DNA of 58,259 nucleotides from Planctomycetota bacterium (GTDB lineage Bacteria; Planctomycetota; Phycisphaerae; Phycisphaerales; SM1A02): assembly GCA_003671025.1 (NCBI GenBank), contig QWPW01000021.1, positions 1 through 58,259 on the forward strand, read 5' to 3'. The notes beneath the pieces were generated by a model. It was not told the origin of the DNA. It did not search any database and saw nothing but the letters and a program-made list of their open reading frames with translations. Below, one piece after another: positions 51,240 to 58,259 of this stretch. Position 1 is the first letter of the stretch; every line of letters starts with the position of its first letter. The position numbers and the translations under genes were made by a program.

Positions 51240-52486
51240 GCGCCGGACTCCGCGCGCGCTGCTGCGTCGAGGGTTGAATCCGCCAGAAACGAGAGTCCCG
51301 TCACCACCGCTGCCACTTGCGTTCCTTCGGCGTTTACCAGCACTTTGGTGCCGAGCGCGTAACAACTCGACGCCAACATCGCGAAGGCAACGGGCACGGC
51401 GCCCAACATAGGAGCGAGTCCGCTCGACGTCACCACGCCGATGGGATCTCCCAATGAACCACCATCAACAAACGCAAAGACTTGCGCATCAGCCACGGGC
51501 AACGCATCGCTCTCGATTCGCAAGCCCACCAGGCGCTGCTTGGGTTTGCCGAGGTGCTGCATGCGCGCGACGACTTCTTGTCCGGGGTAGCAACCCTTGG
51601 TGAAACTCACGCGCTCGATAAGCACGCCTGACTCCGCGGGCAAGTTGGTCGGACCAAAGTCAATGCGAAAGTACGGCGTGCCTGCCTCGATGCGCGCGGT
51701 GTTGGTCGCGAACCATCCCGCTGGTCGCGCGCCGAATGTCACGAGCGAACGCCACAGATTGACGACGTGCGTCGAGGGAATCGAAAGCGCAAATCCAATC
51801 GTGCCCAATTCGTCGAGACGGAATATCTCCGCGCGTGCGTCGCCTAGCGGCGCGCTCCATGCCATCGTTTCGCTCGGCGAGTCCGTTGCCAAACGTTGCG
51901 GCGCGTCGAGACCAAGCGCCTTCAACGCTGCGGCTGCTTGTGGGCCGTGCAGTGCGATGCGCGTATGTGTCGAAATGCGCGACTCGATCGCGACATCCTC
52001 AGAAAACCGCATCTTTTCCAGTGCATCCGTGATCGCAACCACATCGTGCGCTAGCGTGTCGATGAGCAAAACATCGCCCGCAAGTGCGATCACCAGATCG
52101 GCATCGATGCGACCTTTGCGATTGGTGAGGAACGCGCTGGTGACGCTGCCGTCGCTGAGTTTGCGAATCTCTTGCGTCACCAATCGATTGACGAAGTCGA
52201 CGCGATCCTTTCCGCGCAGTGCAATCGTCGCGCGTTGCGGACAGTCGACCAACGCGCAATCGCTGCGAATCGCTGCATACTCGAGTTCGACTTCAGCAAA
52301 CGCGGCAACCACTTCACATGTTGGCGCGCCCGATTCATCGGCGGGACCAAAGGGCAGATACTCGATCTCGATCGTTCGTCGAGTGGTCAACGCGGCGCGC
52401 GCGTGTGCGGCGCGTTCAGTGCGGCGAGATGCATCAAGCGCTGCAAACGCTTGATGCTCCGCGCGAAGTGGTGAGTCGAACAGCAT
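51236..52486 (-). CDS. ygfZ: YgfZ-like folate-dependent iron-sulfur protein (GcvT family)
   Basis: The 416-residue protein belongs to the COG0354 group of tetrahydrofolate-binding proteins that help make or repair iron-sulfur clusters. It has the signature KGCYPGQEVVARMQHLG, the fold's N-terminal segments (DRVDFVNRLVTQEIRKL, LTNRKGRIDADLVIA) and an extended N-terminal part. It begins the three-gene operon with the small membrane protein and HMG-CoA lyase, an unusual set. ATG 52486 is chosen as the best start; it is divergent from the M42 peptidase gene. Confidence 0.9.
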   Translation of the reverse strand: MLFDSPLRAEHQAFAALDASRRTERAAHARAALTTRRTIEIEYLPFGPADESGAPTCEVVAAFAEVELEYAAIRSDCALVDCPQRATIALRGKDRVDFVNRLVTQEIRKLSDGSVTSAFLTNRKGRIDADLVIALAGDVLLIDTLAHDVVAITDALEKMRFSEDVAIESRISTHTRIALHGPQAAAALKALGLDAPQRLATDSPSETMAWSAPLGDARAEIFRLDELGTIGFALSIPSTHVVNLWRSLVTFGARPAGWFATNTARIEAGTPYFRIDFGPTNLPAESGVLIERVSFTKGCYPGQEVVARMQHLGKPKQRLVGLRIESDALPVADAQVFAFVDGGSLGDPIGVVTSSGLAPMLGAVPVAFAMLASSCYALGTKVLVNAEGTQVAAVVTGLSFLADSTLDAAARAESGA

Positions 52487-52548
52487 GCGTGTTGATCCTA
52501 TACCATCGCTTCTCCCCCGACTCTTGGTCACTTCTTAAGGATCACCCA

Positions 52549-53610
52549 TTGGATACTGAGCTCTTTCGTCGCCTCTGTGAAACCCCTGGCATCCCAGGTC
52601 GCGAAGAGCGCGTGCGTGCGTTGATCATCAAGGAAACCAAAGGGCTGTTCGACAGTTGCGAAGTTGATGCGATGGGTTCCTACATCTGCACGCGCAAGCC
52701 CACGCGCACTTCGAAGAGCAAGAGTGCGAAGCCCACGCGCGTCATGCTCGCGGCGCACATGGACGAAATCGGCTTCTTTGTGCGGCATATCGACGAGAAC
52801 GGCTGCATCTGGGTGAACCCCGCGGGTGGCTTCGACGCACGCAATCTCTTTGCCGTGCGCGTCTTGGTGTGCACCGCCAGCGGCGACTACAAGGGCGTGA
52901 TGAATCCCGGCGGCAAGCCGATTCATATCTCGAGCGACGCAGAGCGCAACAAAGTTCCTGGCGTCGAAGAGTTCTTTATCGATCTCGGTCGCGACGCCGC
53001 CGATGTGCGCAAGCATGTGGAGATTGGCGACTTCGTGGTGCTCGACACGCCGTTCCTCGAGACGCCGAAAAAGTTCGTCTCCAAAGCCGTCGACAATCGC
53101 CTCGCATGCTTTGTCGCCATCGAAGCGGTGCGCATGTTGGCCAAGCGCAAGTCAGGTCACGCGTGCGAAATCGTTTGCGCGTTCACCACTCAAGAAGAAG
53201 TCGGACTGCGCGGCGCGCAAACCGCGGCGTACTCGGTGAAGGCGGACATTGGCATCGGACTTGATGTCACGCTCGCCTGCGATACGCCGGGCGTTCCCGA
53301 CAACCAGCGCGTCACCAAGCAAGGACTCGGCGCGGGCATCATGGTGCAAGACAGCTCGATGATCTCTGACTACGAGTTGGTCGCGGAGTTCGTCGCGGTC
53401 GCGAAAAAGCATCGCATTCCCCATCAAAAATGCATTCTTCCGCGTGGCGGCCAAGATGGTGCGGCGATTCAACGCGCAGGCATCGGCGCCAAGTGCGTCG
53501 CCATCGTGACGGGCACGCGCTACATCCACACCTCGACGGAGATGGTCGACAAGGGTGACCTTGAGGCGACGATTGAGTTGCTCGGCGAGTGGCTCGGCAG
53601 CGTGGCGTGA
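52549..53610 (+). CDS. M42-family metallo-aminopeptidase
   Basis: The 353-residue zinc/cobalt peptidase belongs to the M42 glutamyl-aminopeptidase/endoglucanase-like family. The metal ligands are visible in AAHMDEIGF (His), KAVDNRLAC (Asp), TTQEEVGLRG (Glu pair) and GLDVTLACDTPG, and a late His in YIHTSTEM. The start is TTG 52549, since AAGGA lies 7 bases upstream and the product then has the standard MDTELFRRLCETPGIPG N-terminus; no upstream ATG fits. It makes large tetrahedral complexes in relatives and trims peptides. Confidence 0.92.
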   Translation: MDTELFRRLCETPGIPGREERVRALIIKETKGLFDSCEVDAMGSYICTRKPTRTSKSKSAKPTRVMLAAHMDEIGFFVRHIDENGCIWVNPAGGFDARNLFAVRVLVCTASGDYKGVMNPGGKPIHISSDAERNKVPGVEEFFIDLGRDAADVRKHVEIGDFVVLDTPFLETPKKFVSKAVDNRLACFVAIEAVRMLAKRKSGHACEIVCAFTTQEEVGLRGAQTAAYSVKADIGIGLDVTLACDTPGVPDNQRVTKQGLGAGIMVQDSSMISDYELVAEFVAVAKKHRIPHQKCILPRGGQDGAAIQRAGIGAKCVAIVTGTRYIHTSTEMVDKGDLEATIELLGEWLGSVA

Positions 53611-53682
53611 ACGAGTGCGCGGTGACTCGTTGATCGGTCAACTGTTGCGCGAGTGATGCTGGTGCACCGATTGGCTCACGCA

Positions 53683-54825
53683 TCAGTGCTGCGCGAGCGC
53701 GACTGCGGCGCGCGCAATCTCAAGCGCCGCATCATCGCGCGCGCGTGCGCAGAGCGCGTTGTGCATCGCATTGCGTCGCGCGTGATCCGTCATCAACGAG
53801 ATCAACGCGCCGCCGAGTGATTGCGTTTGATTCGCGGAGTGCGCAGCTCCATCATTGCGGTGGTTTTTCTCCGCGTCGATCAAGTCGTCACACAGCACCG
53901 CCAGCGATTCATCGTGATAGGGCTTGGCGTTCCACTTCTGATGCAAGTCCGCGTGATAGGGATACGGCGCGAAGACCGTGGGCACGTTGTTGAGCACTGC
54001 TTCGGCGACTGAGTTCGCTCCCGCGCGCGAGAGCGACAAATCCGCTGCGCCCCATGCGAGTCCCATTTCGTGCAGAAAAGGCACGACATTCGCACGCACT
54101 CCCGCCTCGCGATACGCCGCCTCGATCGGCGCGCGATCAGCGTTGCCTACGAGATGCAACACTTGCCAACCGCTAAACGCGGAGCGCTCGAAGCGCAGCA
54201 AGCGTCGCATCAAATCATTCAAACTCGCCGCGCCTTGCGAGGCACCAGTGACCAGCAGCGTGTGAAAACCTTTTTCCAATCCCAACTGCGTGCGACACAT
54301 CTCGCGAGAGATTGACGCGATGGCCACGCGTCGCACGGGCATTCCCACCATGCGCTCTGCGAAGTTGGGTAACGACGGAGTCGGGCACGCAGTGAGCACA
54401 CGGGTCGCGCGTTTGGCCACCCAACGATTCGCTTTGCCTGGCGTCGCGTCAAGATTCACCAAGAGAATTGGCACATCCAATTCGCGCGCGGCCATCACCA
54501 CGGGGCCAGTGACATAGCCACCCAAGGCAACGACCACACGCGCGTTGCGTTGCGCGAGCATTTGTCGCGCCGCACTGCGACCGGCGAGAAATGATCGTGC
54601 GAAACGCAATAGTTTGAGCGGATGCGCCGAGAGTCCTTCTGCGGGAATCGCCACAAAATCGGCGCCAACATGCTGCAACATCGTCGCGTCCACCGTGCGC
54701 GATGAACACGCAAACACGCGTTGGATCGCTGGCGCAATGTCGGCGAGGCGCTCGGCGATGGCGATGCCCGGCGCGATGTGTCCACCGGTTCCGCCACCGG
54801 CAAGAACAATGCTCCCCGCACTCAT
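53683..54825 (-). CDS. murG: UDP-N-acetylglucosamine-N-acetylmuramyl-(pentapeptide) transferase MurG
   Basis: MurG adds GlcNAc to lipid I to make lipid II at the inner membrane. The 380-residue product has the GT-B glycine loop GGGTGGHIAPGIA, the ALGGYVTGPVVMAA segment, VTGASQGAASLN and the donor-site SRAGANSVAEAVL with HQKWNA. The usual E/Q-N before PG in the acceptor loop reads VNLDATPGKANR, a modest divergence. It overlaps ftsW by 4 bases (ATGA), the typical cell-wall pairing. Confidence 0.93.
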   Translation of the reverse strand: MSAGSIVLAGGGTGGHIAPGIAIAERLADIAPAIQRVFACSSRTVDATMLQHVGADFVAIPAEGLSAHPLKLLRFARSFLAGRSAARQMLAQRNARVVVALGGYVTGPVVMAARELDVPILLVNLDATPGKANRWVAKRATRVLTACPTPSLPNFAERMVGMPVRRVAIASISREMCRTQLGLEKGFHTLLVTGASQGAASLNDLMRRLLRFERSAFSGWQVLHLVGNADRAPIEAAYREAGVRANVVPFLHEMGLAWGAADLSLSRAGANSVAEAVLNNVPTVFAPYPYHADLHQKWNAKPYHDESLAVLCDDLIDAEKNHRNDGAAHSANQTQSLGGALISLMTDHARRNAMHNALCARARDDAALEIARAAVALAQH

Positions 54826-56111
54826 GCGGTTGCGATGCCTTCAAGCGATGCGTTCACGCGCGGCGCAGTGTTGCCATCACTCCCGTCGCCTACTTTGTAT
54901 CCGAGCGCGCGTTCACGCTGCAACGCGCAACGCTCAATCGAGAGCACGAGTCCCAGCGAAAATCCAATCATCACCCAACCAGATCCACCACTCGAAAGGA
55001 GCGGCAACGCGATGCCTTTCGTAGGCGCGAGCCCCGTCACCACCACCAAGTTGATGAACGCTTGCAAACCAATCATCAACAAAATCCCAATGCCCACCAA
55101 TCGCGAAAATGGAGGCACGATGCGATCAGCATCTGCGCGAGAAGCACCACGAGTCACGATGGCAAGTCCACACAAGAGCAAGCCGGCGTAGAGCGCGACC
55201 ACCATGAGCGAACCCATCACGCCGAGTTCTTCGCAGATGATTGCGTAGATGAAATCGGTGGTGTCTTCGGGGAGATAGCCGAATTTCTGCAGACTGTTGC
55301 CCAGACCGCGGCCAGTGAGGCCGCCGCCGGAAATCGCGCTCATCGATTGAATGACGTGGTAGCCAATGCCCTCGGCGTCTTGCCAAGGATCACGCCACGC
55401 GAGCAATCGATTCATGCGATACGGGCTCGCGATGATCGCGGCCCACGCGCCCAACGCACCGATGGGAATCAGCAGCGCCGCGTGCCACCAACGCAAACCC
55501 GCGACACACAAGAGCAACGTGCACGCGCCGAACACAAGCACTGCCGTGCCGAGATCTTCTTTGGCGATCAGCACGCAAACGAGACCGATGATCCCCAGCG
55601 CAGGCAAGAAGCCGCGCGTGAACGAACGCAATCGATCGCCGTGACGAACCGCGAACCACGCGATGACGATGACCATTCCCCACTTCGCCAATTCGCTGGG
55701 CTGAAATCCGTAACTGGGCGGGCCAATCCAACGCGAACTGTGATTGACTTCGCGACCGATTCCAGGCACGTGCACCAAGAGAAGCGTGACCACGATTGCG
55801 CCGAGAATCCACGGAATGGGCGACTTCGCGCCGCGCAGCGTGATGAACTTCTCGACGTTCATCATGTAACCCGCGAGCATCGCCAACAGCGCGAACGCTG
55901 CAAGTTTGGTGGTGCGACCAAAGAACACTTGCTCAAACGAAATCGGGTTGTACGACGCTTCCATCTTGGCGAACGCGGCGTCGGTGACCATGCCGGATGA
56001 AACCAGTGCCGGGTCAGGCGGGACTGAGAGCCCCGCAGAGTTCACCATCACAACACCCATCACGAGCAGCGCGAGAACGCAAAGGACCACACCGTGCGAC
56101 ATACGGATCAT
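54822..56111 (-). CDS. ftsW: FtsW/RodA-family peptidoglycan glycosyltransferase
   Basis: The polytopic SEDS protein of 429 residues has about ten membrane helices. Its signatures include PSELAKWGMVIVIAW, KEDLGTAVLV and GYHVIQSMSAISGGGLTGRGLGNS, followed by LPEDTTDFIYAIICEELG and PLLSSGGSGW. It polymerises lipid II, here presumably at the septum as it is coupled to murG. An extended periplasmic loop lies between helices 1 and 2. Start 56111 is used; Met at 56102 is an alternative. It is divergent from miaB. Confidence 0.93.
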   Translation of the reverse strand: MIRMSHGVVLCVLALLVMGVVMVNSAGLSVPPDPALVSSGMVTDAAFAKMEASYNPISFEQVFFGRTTKLAAFALLAMLAGYMMNVEKFITLRGAKSPIPWILGAIVVTLLLVHVPGIGREVNHSSRWIGPPSYGFQPSELAKWGMVIVIAWFAVRHGDRLRSFTRGFLPALGIIGLVCVLIAKEDLGTAVLVFGACTLLLCVAGLRWWHAALLIPIGALGAWAAIIASPYRMNRLLAWRDPWQDAEGIGYHVIQSMSAISGGGLTGRGLGNSLQKFGYLPEDTTDFIYAIICEELGVMGSLMVVALYAGLLLCGLAIVTRGASRADADRIVPPFSRLVGIGILLMIGLQAFINLVVVTGLAPTKGIALPLLSSGGSGWVMIGFSLGLVLSIERCALQRERALGYKVGDGSDGNTAPRVNASLEGIATA

Positions 56112-56175
56112 GGTTCGATTATCGGCATTTTCAGCGCGCGCGATTCAGAAGTCGCTGCGGTACCCTTCCGATCCG

Positions 56176-57894
56176 ATGTCGTCTGGAATGCCTGTACCCG
56201 CGAAGCCCCCCACGGTCTATCTCGAAACCTTCGGATGCCAAATGAATGAGCTCGACAGCGAGCTCATTCGAGGACATCTGCGCGCGTTGGGCTATCAGTT
56301 CATCGAGGACTACTCCACCGCCGATGTGGTGCTGTACAACACCTGCTCTGTGCGCGAACAGGCTGAAAACAAGGCGTATTCGCGCTTGGGTCTCATCGGA
56401 AAACGCAAGAAGGCGGGCGAGCAAGTCATCCTCGGCGTGCTCGGATGTATGGCCGAACGCGACGGCGCCGACATGCTGCGTCGCTTTCCCCAAGTCGATC
56501 TTCTGTGTGGACCGGGCGAACTCGATCGTCTTCCCGCGCTCATCGACAACGTGCGTCGCACCGAAGGCGCGTCGCGACACGAGCGCATCGCGTTGGCGGG
56601 AAACAAGAGTCGTCGCAGCGCCACGCTCGCTGCGGCCGACGACAACCTCGAGTTGCTCGATCTCTCGCGCGCCTTCGATCCAAGCGCGCCGGGCAGCGAT
56701 CGCCGCAGCGCGTACGTGCGCATCACGCGCGGCTGCAACAAATTTTGCACCTACTGCGTCGTGCCCAACACGCGCGGCGCCGAGGTTCATCGCCCGCCCG
56801 ACTCGATCGTGGATGAGTGCAAACGGCTGGTCGACGCGGGCGTGCTCGAGATCACGCTGCTGGGACAGACGGTCAACCATTATCGATACACACACGGCCT
56901 CGCGGTCGATGCGCAAGGCCGCGAGTTGCCGCAGGTTGGTCCTGGTCTTGCTGCCTTCCGGGCCGAGATATCCGCGCGCGACAACGTCACCAGTTTCGCG
57001 CGCCTGCTCGAGCGACTCCACAACGAAATTCCCGCGCTGGCGCGTATCCGTTTCGTGACCAGCTATCCGCGCGACTTCGGCGACGACATCCTTGACGTCA
57101 TGGCCGCCTGCCCGCGCATTTGCCGTTACATCCATGTCCCCGCCCAATCGGGCTCCAATCGGATCCTCAAGGCGATGAACCGCGGTTACACGCGCGAGGA
57201 GTACCTCGAATTCGTCGGCCGCATCCAAGATCGCTTGCCCGACTGCACGATCGCGGGCGACTTCATCGTGGGTTTCCCCGGCGAAACCGACGCTGACTTC
57301 GAAGAAACCGTCTCGCTGGTGCGCGCGGTGCCCTTCAAGAACAACTACATCTTCAAGTACTCACCGCGCCCGGGAACGGTCGCGATCACACGCTTCGAAG
57401 ATGACGTTCCCACCGAGGTCAAGAAGCTGCGCAACAACCGCTTGCTGGACGTGCAGGCTGAAGTGAGCGCCAAGGCGCACGCGATGTGGTTGGGGAAACA
57501 CGTCGAAGTGCTGGTCGAAGAACTGCGCGACCATGGTGCGGCTCCCGGCGCGGGGGGCGACGCGGTCGAAGACTCGTCGCACGGCGAAATCGATGGGCAT
57601 TCGCGTCCCGCGAAAACCAGGCGAATTCACGGGGATTCAAGCGATTTGGCGCATCCGCAGTCCAAGGGCATCGAGCTGCGCTGGAACCGTCCGCGAGCCG
57701 CGACACGGCACGGTCGCCAAGCCATTGGGCGCAGCGGAGGCGACCTCATCGTTGCGATCAACCTCGATGACGATGATCAGCACACCGGCCCCGGTTCGCT
57801 GGTCACGGTCAAGATTGCGAGCACCGCGGCGCTCGTGCTCAACGGTCGATTGGCGCCGAGCCCGGTCGCAAGTCCGGTGGCAAGCGCCTCCTAA
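56176..57894 (+). CDS. miaB: tRNA-2-methylthio-N6-isopentenyladenosine synthase MiaB, with an expanded TRAM domain
   Basis: This radical-SAM enzyme adds a methylthio group to A37 of tRNAs. The 572-residue product has N-terminal cluster cysteines (Cys21 in FGCQMN, then NTCSVRE and LGCMAER), the radical SAM CxxxCxxC at 187-194 (GCNKFCTYC), and HVPAQSGSNRILKAMNRGYTREEY. The C-terminal TRAM domain is interrupted: after VLVEEL a polar insertion of ~60-70 residues (HSRPAKTRR, DSSDLAHPQSKG and similar) precedes the end DDDQHTGPGSLVTVKIASTAALVLNGRL. Usual length is ~440-480. ATG 56176 is used; 56188 is the alternative. Confidence 0.92.
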   Translation: MSSGMPVPAKPPTVYLETFGCQMNELDSELIRGHLRALGYQFIEDYSTADVVLYNTCSVREQAENKAYSRLGLIGKRKKAGEQVILGVLGCMAERDGADMLRRFPQVDLLCGPGELDRLPALIDNVRRTEGASRHERIALAGNKSRRSATLAAADDNLELLDLSRAFDPSAPGSDRRSAYVRITRGCNKFCTYCVVPNTRGAEVHRPPDSIVDECKRLVDAGVLEITLLGQTVNHYRYTHGLAVDAQGRELPQVGPGLAAFRAEISARDNVTSFARLLERLHNEIPALARIRFVTSYPRDFGDDILDVMAACPRICRYIHVPAQSGSNRILKAMNRGYTREEYLEFVGRIQDRLPDCTIAGDFIVGFPGETDADFEETVSLVRAVPFKNNYIFKYSPRPGTVAITRFEDDVPTEVKKLRNNRLLDVQAEVSAKAHAMWLGKHVEVLVEELRDHGAAPGAGGDAVEDSSHGEIDGHSRPAKTRRIHGDSSDLAHPQSKGIELRWNRPRAATRHGRQAIGRSGGDLIVAINLDDDDQHTGPGSLVTVKIASTAALVLNGRLAPSPVASPVASAS

Positions 57895-57965
57895 ATGTTC
57901 GGGGAAACGATCGCGCCCGAGAACACCCATTTCGATGATGTCGACACAACTTCGGTTGCGATTCC

Positions 57966-57993
57966 TTGACTGCCCTGTTTCCTGAACTATGTT
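57966..57993 (+). promoter_or_regulatory. Candidate sigma-70 promoter for the last gene
   Basis: TTGACT (57966-57971) and TATGTT (57988-57993) are spaced by 16 bases. The ~100-base leader that follows has a small hairpin (GGGACGTGTCCC near 58020-58031) and no recognised riboswitch; the gene start is preceded by a purine-rich stretch (AAAGGAATAGGGA). Confidence 0.5.
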
Positions 57994-58092
57994 CGTCCTG
58001 AGGGATGGGGTCGCGTCGAGGGACGTGTCCCACAGGGAGACTGTTGTGCCTATCCTCATCTGGCACGCGCAAAGGAATAGGGACCTCTACAT

Positions 58093-58259
58093 ATGAAGAA
58101 TGTTATTTTTGTTGCCGTTGCTGGCCTCGCGGTTTCTGGCGTTGCTCAAGCAACCTTCACCGGTTACACCGTCACCTCCACCGTTTCCGGTGGACTGACC
58201 AAGTACCAGCTGTTTGGTAACTTCAACGGCGCGACGGACACCGTCCTCAACGCGTTCCA
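58093..58259 (+). CDS. Secreted protein, N-terminal fragment (runs off the window)
   Basis: ATG 58093 opens a frame with a signal peptide (MKNVIFVAVAGLAVSGVAQA) followed by TFTGYTVTSTVSGGLTKYQLFGNFNGATD. About 55 residues are visible. The mature start, with its Thr/Ser/Gly/Asn richness, looks like a secreted or cell-surface protein of unknown family. The codon usage shows T-rich codons at the signal peptide. The 3' end is outside the window. Confidence 0.7.
   Translation, partial: MKNVIFVAVAGLAVSGVAQATFTGYTVTSTVSGGLTKYQLFGNFNGATDTVLNAF

Noticed and set aside
54702-56000. 432-codon plus-strand ORF across ftsW and murG
   Set aside because: Antisense shadow of ftsW; hydrophilic residues replace the membrane codons and no domain is seen.
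58030-58080. Similarity of CACGCGCAAAGG near the last gene to the cyclic-di-GMP-I riboswitch
   Set aside because: The rest of the aptamer (second helix and downstream receptor) is missing, and the start codon follows too closely.

Overview
The window reads as a chromosomal segment of a GC-rich, free-living bacterium, most likely a planctomycete of the Phycisphaerae type. This assignment is inferred from gene style and was not tested by any search. Pointers are: ribosomal and ATP-synthase genes split from their usual operons (a lone atpG, a lone rpsR, rpsP-trmD-rplS without rimM); long low-complexity Lys/Ala- or Gln/Asn-rich extensions on housekeeping proteins; a sigma-like multi-helix-turn-helix protein; a type III polyketide synthase paired with an FAD oxidoreductase; and sparse Shine-Dalgarno sites. 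Peptidoglycan genes (alr, murA, murG, ftsW) show a walled cell. No plasmid, phage, insertion sequence or CRISPR array is visible, so this is core chromosome with a few odd loci.

Layout. 1-2.4 kb: a repeat pair, a long perfect hairpin and tRNA-Tyr, then a MscS channel gene and tRNA-Thr. 2.5-9.3 kb: mnmG, a leucyl aminopeptidase, a four-gene minus-strand operon (zinc-ribbon membrane protein, DUF2007 protein, low-molecular-weight phosphatase, rpiB), and dnaN. 9.5-19.1 kb: exported redox proteins (redoxin, DsbD-N domain, degenerate rhodanese), atpG, a thiamine gene coupled to a PhnP-like hydrolase, a Tat-exported superoxide dismutase, a lipoprotein, and an amidohydrolase coupled to a site-2-protease homologue. 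19.4-27.1 kb: rpsP-trmD-rplS, queD, an HNH protein, a NTF2-like protein, a CPBP protease and rplM-rpsI. 27.3-32.9 kb: a minus-strand run alr, FAD oxidoreductase, type III PKS, sigma-like regulator. 33-42.4 kb: DEAD-box helicase, psuG, a very long Rho, a SpoU methyltransferase, murA, and ferredoxin-NADP reductase preceded by an attenuator-like structured leader. 42.4-58.3 kb: an intergenic repeat, fumC, a TPR protein, rpsR, a diguanylate cyclase pair, a metallophosphoesterase broken by a perfect 68-bp tandem duplication, a ygfZ / small membrane protein / HMG-CoA lyase operon, an M42 peptidase, ftsW-murG, miaB, and the start of a secreted protein.

Most notable: (1) a Rho factor whose first ~450 of 825 residues are a histone-H1-like tail, an acidic patch, an Arg12-Gly7 block and a Gln/Asn-rich prion-like tract; (2) a structured RNA upstream of the ferredoxin reductase with a strong terminator and an upstream copy of the terminator's 5' arm; (3) the metallophosphoesterase frameshift, reversible in principle by deleting one repeat copy; (4) the alr-FAD-PKS-regulator run; (5) two intergenic repeat families. 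Many long ORFs opposite real genes are antisense shadows caused by the GC-rich codon pattern and are left out.
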